Below, piece by piece: positions 58,411 to 64,000 of a stretch of 64,000 nucleotides of DNA; the first letter of the stretch is position 1; every line of letters starts with the position of its first letter. A program made the position numbers and the translations under genes. The DNA comes from a virus, in IMG/VR virus record IMGVR_UViG_3300009093_000036, positions 1-64,000 of that record; one strand, given 5' to 3'. The notes under the pieces were generated by a model. The model was not told where the DNA came from, did no database searches, and saw only the letters and a list, made by a program, of their open reading frames with translations.

Positions 58411-59215
58411 GGTCGGCCTCCTCCTCGCTGATCATGTCTAGCACCGCGGCGCGAGCTTCCGAGAGGTTCGTGGGCATCGGCATGCCCGGAGGAACCGAAG
58501 CCTCCCGTACCGCCTTCAGCGCCGCCTCCGAAATCGGTTTCGTTCGGGGCGGAGACTCGTCGTCGAGCTGGAGGTAGCTGCGGATCTCCCGCAACGCGAT
58601 GTACGCCCCGTCGTTCGTGAGGATGTCCTGAACCGCCTCCGCCTGCGATGGAGCGTTCTTCATGAGATGCAGCCGCACCTTCGCGATCGCCTCCTCGATC
58701 GTCGAGATGTGCCGAGACAGGATCCCCGTGTCGACCGGCGGCGGTGTCGAAGACCGTCCGGGGCGCTCTTCGATGGTCCGAAGACTCGCCATGGAGGCTC
58801 GCGTGAGCTTCTTGGCGGTGAGGTCGTTGATCTTCCGCTCTCGGGCGTAGAAGATCTCGCGTTCGAGCTGCTCGGGGGTCAGGCCCGGCTTCTTCACGAG
58901 GTAGCTCTGAGCTCCGGCACGAACTGCCAGAATCGCCGTCTCCATGTCCTCGCGGCCCGAGAGCACGATGACCGGAACGTTCGGCGACACCTTCAACACC
59001 TCGACGAGGGTGTCGATGCCCTGGCTGTCCGGAAGTCCGAGATCGAGCAGCACGACGTCGAACTTCTTGTTCGACAGGAGCATGGTGGCCGTCTTCAGCC
59101 AGGTCGCAACCTCGACTCCGACCCGCAGCAACGTGGCCTGAAGGAGCCTCGACTCGATGAAGGCGGCGTCGGGAGCACTGTCCTCGACGAGAAGCACGTG
59201 GATGGGGATGGCCAT
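58400..59215 (-). CDS. Response regulator with REC domain and novel C-terminal region
   Basis: 271 residues from the ATG at 59215 with GAGG upstream. REC domain 1-125: E11 D12, phospho-acceptor D58 (LLDLGLPDS), S86 (VLSG), K108. The remaining ~145 residues are helical with a Pro/Ser linker (about 148-155) and do not match any output domain I know (no HTH, HD, GGDEF or ANTAR). It would be phosphorylated by the adjacent kinase. Two bases separate it from the CheY-like gene. Confidence 0.88.
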   Translation of the reverse strand: MAIPIHVLLVEDSAPDAAFIESRLLQATLLRVGVEVATWLKTATMLLSNKKFDVVLLDLGLPDSQGIDTLVEVLKVSPNVPVIVLSGREDMETAILAVRAGAQSYLVKKPGLTPEQLEREIFYARERKINDLTAKKLTRASMASLRTIEERPGRSSTPPPVDTGILSRHISTIEEAIAKVRLHLMKNAPSQAEAVQDILTNDGAYIALREIRSYLQLDDESPPRTKPISEAALKAVREASVPPGMPMPTNLSEARAAVLDMISEEEADRVG

Positions 59216-59217
59216 GT

Positions 59218-59625
59218 TCACCTCGCCGGTAGCTTCGAGACCTGGAACCAGTACGCGCCCAGGATAGCTACCATGTCCCGAAAAGTCGTGAGCGACATCG
59301 GCTTGATGAGGTAACCCGAAGCTCCAGCTCGATACGCTCGTTCGATGTCATCGAGTGACGACGAGCTCGTGATGACGACCACGGGGATCGACTTCGTGAG
59401 CTCCTCGACCTTCAACTTCGCGAGGAGCTCGAAGCCGCTGATCTTCGGCAAGTTCAAGTCGAGCAAGATGAGGTCGACGAGCTCGTGCTCCAGCATCTTG
59501 CTGGCTTCGTCGGCTGTCACCGCTACACGCATCTCTACGCGATCGAGCGCCGAGAACGCCTTCCTGGCGAGGACGACGTCGGGAGCGTTGTCCTCGACCA
59601 GTAGAACGCGGTGCTGCACGGTCAT
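59218..59625 (-). CDS. CheY/Rcp1-like single-domain response regulator
   Basis: 135 residues, REC only. E11 D12 acidic pair, phospho-acceptor D56 (LLDLNLP), T86, K108 followed by PMSL. NLPKISGFELLAKLK and the length resemble Rcp1-type regulators that pair with phytochrome-class kinases. With no output domain, it acts through protein contact or as a phosphate relay or sink. ATGA overlap with the kinase gene. Confidence 0.92.
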   Translation of the reverse strand: MTVQHRVLLVEDNAPDVVLARKAFSALDRVEMRVAVTADEASKMLEHELVDLILLDLNLPKISGFELLAKLKVEELTKSIPVVVITSSSSLDDIERAYRAGASGYLIKPMSLTTFRDMVAILGAYWFQVSKLPAR

Positions 59626-61085
59626 GCCTTGGGGAGGGTAAAAGAAAGGGTCGTTCCGTGGCCCTTGCCTCCCGATTCCGCCCAGATGTCACCGCCGTGA
59701 GCTCGGACGATTCTCTGGCACAGCGAGAGCCCGATGCCGGTCCCATCATACTCCGCCGTCGTGTAGAGGCGGTAGAAGGGAGTGAAGATCTTCGTGAGGA
59801 AGGCGGGCTCGATCCCGAGTCCTCGGTCTGTAACCTTGATCAACCACATGCGACCCGCGTCGCTCGCCGTCACACGGATGTGCGGAGGCGCCTCACTGTC
59901 ACCCTTAGGGGTGAACTTCACGGCGTTGCTGAGCAGGTTCTGGAAGACCTGCACCATCATGCCGGCATCGCATGTCACCGAGGGAAGGTTCTCCGTCGTG
60001 ATCTCCGCCTTCGACTCGTTGATCGAGACGCGAAGGTTCTCCTTCGCGATCTGAACGAGCCGCTCCAGCGACACGTTCTCCTGCGGGTTCATGTTGTTGC
60101 CGGCCCGGCTGAACCGAAGAAGGTCGTCGACGAGGTCCATCGCCCTCTTCGAGGCTGTCTCGATGAAGCCTCGATACTGCTGGGCCTCCGGAACGTTCTC
60201 GAAGAGGTGCCCGTACTCCTCGAAGAGGAGCTGCGTGTAGTTGCTGATGACTCGCAGGGGCTCGCGCAGGTCGTGCGAAGCGACGTGGGCGAAGTTCTTC
60301 AAGTCGGAGTTCGACTGCTGAAGCTTCTTGGTGAGCTGGACCTTGTCGTCGATGTCGATGAGGACGTGCATCATCTGCACGAGCTTCCCACCCTCGCGAT
60401 AGATCTGTGCTCGATCGATCACGGCCACCACACGGCCATCCGGCTTCACCAGCGAGAACTCCAACTCGACGTTGGAGACCTCCGGGTTCGCGAGGGCACG
60501 TTCCATGAGCGCACGAACGTCCGTTACGTCCGCCGGTGAGATCTTCGAGTAGAAGAGGTCGAGCGACGTTCCCAGAGACGTGGATGCAGCTCCGAGGTCG
60601 AGCATCTGTCCGACGCCAGCGTCCCAGCTCTGCATGTTCATGACGTAGTCGAACCACCACATCCCAGCCTTGGCAGATTCCAACGCCAGCGAGAGGCGGC
60701 GGTTGGTGTCGTGGACCTCCGTGATGTCCTCGAACATCGACGCAGCGACGCGAGTCCCCATCGGCAGAAAGTACATGCGGTACGTCCTTCCGAAGATCGT
60801 CCCGAGCTCCACCTGCTTCGGGTTCTGTGACTGAGCGGTCTCGTAGAGCGTCTGAACGAAGTCGGCGTTCGGCTCCTTGCCCTGCTCGGCCGTGATCTCG
60901 CGGAAGGTCTTCCCTTCCACGTGCTCGCGAGCCATGCCGTATCCCGAGACGATGCTCTTGACGCCCCACTCGTTCATGAAGACCAACTTCATATCTTGCG
61001 GGGAGGTTGCGCCTTCGGCATCCCAGACACCGATCGCGATCGGCACCTGGTGAAGCAGGGCATGGGCGAGTACTTCGTTCATCAC
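59622..61085 (-). CDS. PAS-PAS sensor histidine kinase
   Basis: 487 residues. PAS-like domain ~8-125 (VPIAIGVWDAEG ... MFEDITEVHD), second PAS ~130-248 (SAKAGMWWFDYVMNMQSWD ... HVLIDIDDK). HisKA: phospho-acceptor H271 in FAHVASHDLREPLRVI, of phytochrome-kinase type. HATPase: N-box N383/N387 (NLLSNAVKF), G1 VTDRGLGI (D420), F-box FTPFYRL, G2 YDGTGIGLSLC. All catalytic residues are present. No membrane helix, so it is a soluble sensor. It is coupled to two REC genes. Confidence 0.95.
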   Translation of the reverse strand: MMNEVLAHALLHQVPIAIGVWDAEGATSPQDMKLVFMNEWGVKSIVSGYGMAREHVEGKTFREITAEQGKEPNADFVQTLYETAQSQNPKQVELGTIFGRTYRMYFLPMGTRVAASMFEDITEVHDTNRRLSLALESAKAGMWWFDYVMNMQSWDAGVGQMLDLGAASTSLGTSLDLFYSKISPADVTDVRALMERALANPEVSNVELEFSLVKPDGRVVAVIDRAQIYREGGKLVQMMHVLIDIDDKVQLTKKLQQSNSDLKNFAHVASHDLREPLRVISNYTQLLFEEYGHLFENVPEAQQYRGFIETASKRAMDLVDDLLRFSRAGNNMNPQENVSLERLVQIAKENLRVSINESKAEITTENLPSVTCDAGMMVQVFQNLLSNAVKFTPKGDSEAPPHIRVTASDAGRMWLIKVTDRGLGIEPAFLTKIFTPFYRLYTTAEYDGTGIGLSLCQRIVRAHGGDIWAESGGKGHGTTLSFTLPKA

Positions 61086-61089
61086 AGCC

Positions 61090-61374
61090 TCACGACCGGA
61101 AGATCTTGGAGATGCAGTAGTCCGACGTCGTCACGCCGAACACACCGGGCCCAGGGTAGCTCTTGCCTGTGGTGTCGGGATAGAGCGTGGTCCACGACAC
61201 CAACTTGGTGGCCACGGAGTCGTAGACGCGATTCTCCACAGCGAAGACGGAAGGGTTCCTCCAGAACTCGCGAGGAGCCCACCTTACCGACAACGAGAAG
61301 GCCGGCTCTTGGTTCGCGCGAAGCGTCCAGAACTCCAGCGGGGCCCACCGAACTGAAAGCGTCGTCAGAGCCAT
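61090..61374 (-). CDS. Small repeat protein upstream of the kinase
   Basis: 94 residues with an internal repeat: SVRWAPLEFWTLR and SVRWAPREFWRN. Beta-rich, ending CISKIFRS. It lies between a fibre protein (3 bp) and the kinase start (4 bp), so it is probably part of the fibre set. No family recognised. Confidence 0.55.
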   Translation of the reverse strand: MALTTLSVRWAPLEFWTLRANQEPAFSLSVRWAPREFWRNPSVFAVENRVYDSVATKLVSWTTLYPDTTGKSYPGPGVFGVTTSDYCISKIFRS

Positions 61375-61377
61375 GGC

Positions 61378-62427
61378 TCACCCGAGGCTGGGAAGGGTGT
61401 TGGCGAGCCAGGGGACCAAGAGGCAATCGACGAAGACACGGGCCTCCGTGGCGTTCGTCGGGTCGTGACGAGCCGGCCACGAGCGGAAGGCGACGCCACT
61501 TCCCCGAAGTCGAAGAGAGGTCCCCTTCGTTCCCTGGCGAGCGGCATAGCTCGATGCGGGACGAACCCACGCGAGCTCGATGCTTGGCTCTGCCAGATCG
61601 TTGGGATCCGGCCCTACCCCCGTCAGCGTGTTCAAGCCCGAAGCCGGAACGTACGTCGAAGAGGAGTTCGTTCCTTGCGCCACCAACACCCACTCGTCGA
61701 AGCTCTCCGACGTGAGGTTCATCTTGTACCAGCCGAACCAGGTCGTGCTGTTGAAGAGAGAGGTTGCGCTCAGCGGACCACCACTGGCCGGGAACCAGGT
61801 CATGATGATGGGGTCGGCATCGAGGGCGTTGAACGAGCGGAGGGTCTCGAACATGACGACCATAGAGATCGAAGAGTTCGATGGGCCCGTGGCCCATGCG
61901 TAGAACGTGTAGCAGTCCGTGTTCGCGGCATCGGAGTATGCGAGACAGTGGAAACGCGTACCCGAAGTGGTGGACGGGTTGGTGACGCTGGTGAACGCGT
62001 TCGCAGCGCCGAGAACCTGACCCTGATCAGTGGCACTGGGAGGCACGGTCGCGCTGATCGCACCGAACCCAGTGCCGATGAACGTATCGAGGGCGGAGTA
62101 GTAGATACGCCACTGCGTGTTGCTCGTGCCGCGCTGGATGAGGATCTGCCGCTTGTTCGCCGGACAGCGCAGAACGATCCATGCGTTGTTCCGATCGAAA
62201 CCTCCTGTGCCCGTTCCCGTCCCCGTGATCTGGTTGTTCACGTTGCCAGGCGTCGTAGAGAACGTTCCGCCGGTACCTGTTCCCGAGGCGAAGTGAGTCC
62301 AGCCCGCGGTGAGAAGCGTCTGGATGATGTTCCACAGGAACTCGACGACACCGGAGCCCGAAGGCTGCGGGTTCGGAAAGTTGATGGAGCTCGCACTGTC
62401 GATGGAGCGTGTCGTGATCTTCGCCAC
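61378..62427 (-). CDS. Fibre-like virion protein A (paralogue pair)
   Basis: 349 residues, Gly/Ser/Thr-rich beta protein. WNIIQTLLTAGWTHFASGTGTGGTFS and FDRNNAWIVLRCPANKRQILIQRG correspond to matching segments of the next gene upstream, indicating duplication. Probably particle-surface or fibre tip protein. The C-terminal half differs from its paralogue. Confidence 0.58.
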   Translation of the reverse strand: MAKITTRSIDSASSINFPNPQPSGSGVVEFLWNIIQTLLTAGWTHFASGTGTGGTFSTTPGNVNNQITGTGTGTGGFDRNNAWIVLRCPANKRQILIQRGTSNTQWRIYYSALDTFIGTGFGAISATVPPSATDQGQVLGAANAFTSVTNPSTTSGTRFHCLAYSDAANTDCYTFYAWATGPSNSSISMVVMFETLRSFNALDADPIIMTWFPASGGPLSATSLFNSTTWFGWYKMNLTSESFDEWVLVAQGTNSSSTYVPASGLNTLTGVGPDPNDLAEPSIELAWVRPASSYAARQGTKGTSLRLRGSGVAFRSWPARHDPTNATEARVFVDCLLVPWLANTLPSLG

Positions 62428-62437
62428 TTCGTCCTCC

Positions 62438-63430
62438 TCACGGGCTCGGCGTCGTGCCCTTGGGCCACGGGATGGCGAAACCGTTGTAGTAGACCCATGC
62501 GAGGTCGCTCGACGGGTGCTGCACGACGTCCGGGTAGTTACGAGCGATGATCGTCTTCTCGGACAGGTGATGCGAGAGCCCGAAGAAGAGCCCCGGGTTG
62601 CCGCTGCCCTGATTCAGGAAGCGCATGTACCTCACAGCGATGATGTCGTCACCACCGTCGTAGTCGTTCGCCCCCATACCTCCGGCGCTGATGCCGCTCG
62701 CATCGCTGATCGTGTTGCCGGAGCCGTTGTTGGTCCCGAACCGAGCGCAGATGATGGGGATGAGCGTGCGAGTGCTCAGGGTGGGCGAGTAGAGAAGCTG
62801 CATCGTGACCGAGAGCGAAGAGCTCGACCCCGCGGGAGAAGCCGTGCCCTGGAAGGCATGCCAGACGCACGGGTCGATCACACTCCCCAAGCTCGCGTAG
62901 CGGCTCTCGTCGGTTCGTGAAGAGAGCGGATCGCAGCAGATGAAGTCAGCGCGAGTGCTCGTGCTCTGGATGGTCCGGATGAGCCAGAAGCCCCACACAC
63001 CGTTGATGGCGGTGTCTTCGACGACGGCATGCGTGTAGATCAACGCGCTGGTGTTGAAGTTGCCCGAGCTGATGATGGTGACCTCATCCGTTGCCGTCGG
63101 ACGAGCGGAGGCTCCTGGAGAGCCACCCGTGAAGCGAGCCGAGTAGCTGTAGTAGAGGCTCCAGACTGACGCCGAGCTCTCGCGCTTGATGATGATCTCG
63201 CGGTTCCCGCTCGGGTCACGTAGACGCACCCAGCGGTTCGTGCCGTCGAGTCCTCCGGTACCCGTGCCACCGGAAACCACAGGCCCAGCCGCGCTGTTCG
63301 AGAACGTTGTGCCGTCCCCTGAGCCCTGCTGCGTCCAGCCCACGGAGAGAAGCGCGGTGACGAGGGTGTACCAAGACACGCCCATGGTGGCCGCCACCTG
63401 ATTCACGAGCGAATGTGTCGAGACCGTCAT
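62438..63430 (-). CDS. Fibre-like virion protein B (paralogue pair)
   Basis: 330 residues. WYTLVTALLSVGWTQQGSGDGTTFS and LDGTNRWVRLRDPSGNREIIIKRE align by eye with protein A, followed by a similar YYSYSARF/IYYSALDTF strand. Two Cys (FICCDPL) in mid-protein. Likely a duplicated fibre or head decoration protein. Confidence 0.58.
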   Translation of the reverse strand: MTVSTHSLVNQVAATMGVSWYTLVTALLSVGWTQQGSGDGTTFSNSAAGPVVSGGTGTGGLDGTNRWVRLRDPSGNREIIIKRESSASVWSLYYSYSARFTGGSPGASARPTATDEVTIISSGNFNTSALIYTHAVVEDTAINGVWGFWLIRTIQSTSTRADFICCDPLSSRTDESRYASLGSVIDPCVWHAFQGTASPAGSSSSLSVTMQLLYSPTLSTRTLIPIICARFGTNNGSGNTISDASGISAGGMGANDYDGGDDIIAVRYMRFLNQGSGNPGLFFGLSHHLSEKTIIARNYPDVVQHPSSDLAWVYYNGFAIPWPKGTTPSP

Positions 63431-64000
63431 CAGCTCACCTCGATGCCTGCCCAGTGGATCTTGACGAGATCACCGAGGGTGGCGGCATCCAAAATAGCAC
63501 GGAGCTCGTATACCCGAGCGGTGTTGAAGATGGTGTTGGTGTTGACACCCGGAGACGCCGTCTTGGTGAGACCCTGCTGACGGTCGAGGATGTTCGAGCC
63601 CGCCGAGAAGTTGATGGAGAGCGTCGACCGAAGGACCGGCGTGATGGCGGCTCCACCCACGGGCCCTGTGTCGTAGAGGCGAACACGAGCATCGCCCGAG
63701 GTCGCAGGACTGAAGCGGCCGAACATGTGGAAGACGCTCGTCTGCTTCGTACTGCCGTCGAAGATGAAGCCTCCGATGACGACCTCGACGTTGATGAGCG
63801 AGATGTCCTGATTCAGCGCCCCGACGAAGGTGCCCTTCGCTGCGGTGCCGACATCCGACCACGTCGCCGGGTACGTCGCGCTGTCGCACTTGCGGTAGAG
63901 CAAGCTCGTCGTGTTGTAGTAGATGTCGCCCTGTCGCAGAAGTGGTTCAGCCGCAGCCGTACCGTAGTCCGTGGTGGAGGGCGGCCAGAAGCGGTTCTGC
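63430..64000 (-). CDS. Fibre-like virion protein, N-terminus beyond the window
   Basis: The frame is open to the right edge and has no credible internal start; the visible ~190 residues begin QNRFWPPSTTDYG. Beta-rich (DISLINVEVVIGGFIFDG; FHMFGRFSPATSGDARVRLYD), ending KIHWAGIEVS. Its stop overlaps the start of protein B (ATGA). Structural by context. Confidence 0.55.
   Translation of the reverse strand, partial: QNRFWPPSTTDYGTAAAEPLLRQGDIYYNTTSLLYRKCDSATYPATWSDVGTAAKGTFVGALNQDISLINVEVVIGGFIFDGSTKQTSVFHMFGRFSPATSGDARVRLYDTGPVGGAAITPVLRSTLSINFSAGSNILDRQQGLTKTASPGVNTNTIFNTARVYELRAILDAATLGDLVKIHWAGIEVS

Noticed and set aside
1-64000. Full reassignment of TAG to an amino acid across the phage
   Set aside because: TAG ends at least six genes, and readthrough at most of them would run into antisense or only a few codons, so global recoding is not supported.
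1-64000. CRISPR array or integrated prophage boundary
   Set aside because: No regularly spaced repeats, integrase or host-like flanks were seen.

Overview
The window is a continuous piece of a GC-rich (roughly 60% by eye), tailed bacteriophage genome, linear and open at both ends. Genes are packed with 1-11 bp overlaps (ATGA, GTGA, TTGA junctions) and strong AGGAG-type ribosome sites. I see no rRNA, insertion sequence, integrase, attachment site or CRISPR array. No stretch over 300 bases lacks a gene. The size of the virion genes and the rich accessory set suggest a large contractile-tailed (myovirus-like) phage. The host cannot be named from sequence. Terminase, portal and capsid genes are not in the window.

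Layout. (1) 1-14,767, plus strand: replication and recombination. It holds a family-4 uracil-DNA glycosylase-like protein, a DnaB-type helicase, a DnaG-type primase, a zinc-ribbon protein that may be the single-strand binding protein, a family A DNA polymerase, a RecA/UvsX-like recombinase, a PD-(D/E)XK resolvase-like protein, a Cas4/RecB-like Fe-S nuclease, a RusA-like resolvase and a membrane HExxH protease. (2) 14,764-40,261, almost all minus strand: lysis-like membrane proteins, fibre/adhesin proteins, baseplate (gp47/J-like and gp25-like), an SNF2 helicase, a phage sigma-70-type factor and a 1182-residue tail/baseplate protein. (3) 40,262-53,210, mostly plus-strand cassettes set between minus-strand virion genes: a NADAR fusion protein, an amber-suppressor tRNA, a methyltransferase-like protein, peptidyl-tRNA hydrolase 2, a dNMP kinase and small zinc proteins. 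The opposing strand carries another tail protein and a tape-measure-like protein. (4) 53,256-64,000, minus strand: small regulatory or unknown genes, fibre proteins, and a complete two-component system (histidine kinase plus two response regulators) embedded among fibre and holin-like genes.

How the parts work together. Replication genes are read rightward and virion genes mostly leftward. The phage sigma factor probably drives late transcription. The candidate late promoter is a recurring CCTATCAG/CCTATAAG element that I find directly upstream of seven cassette-leading genes. Transcripts often end in hairpins followed by TTCTTTTGC. The CUA-anticodon tRNA, together with an in-frame TAG between a 1182-codon and a 227-codon virion gene, suggests amber readthrough in late expression. 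The three signalling genes (58,400-61,085) are the most unusual feature: sensor kinase, CheY-like regulator and a second REC protein with an unknown C-terminal part, all translationally coupled.
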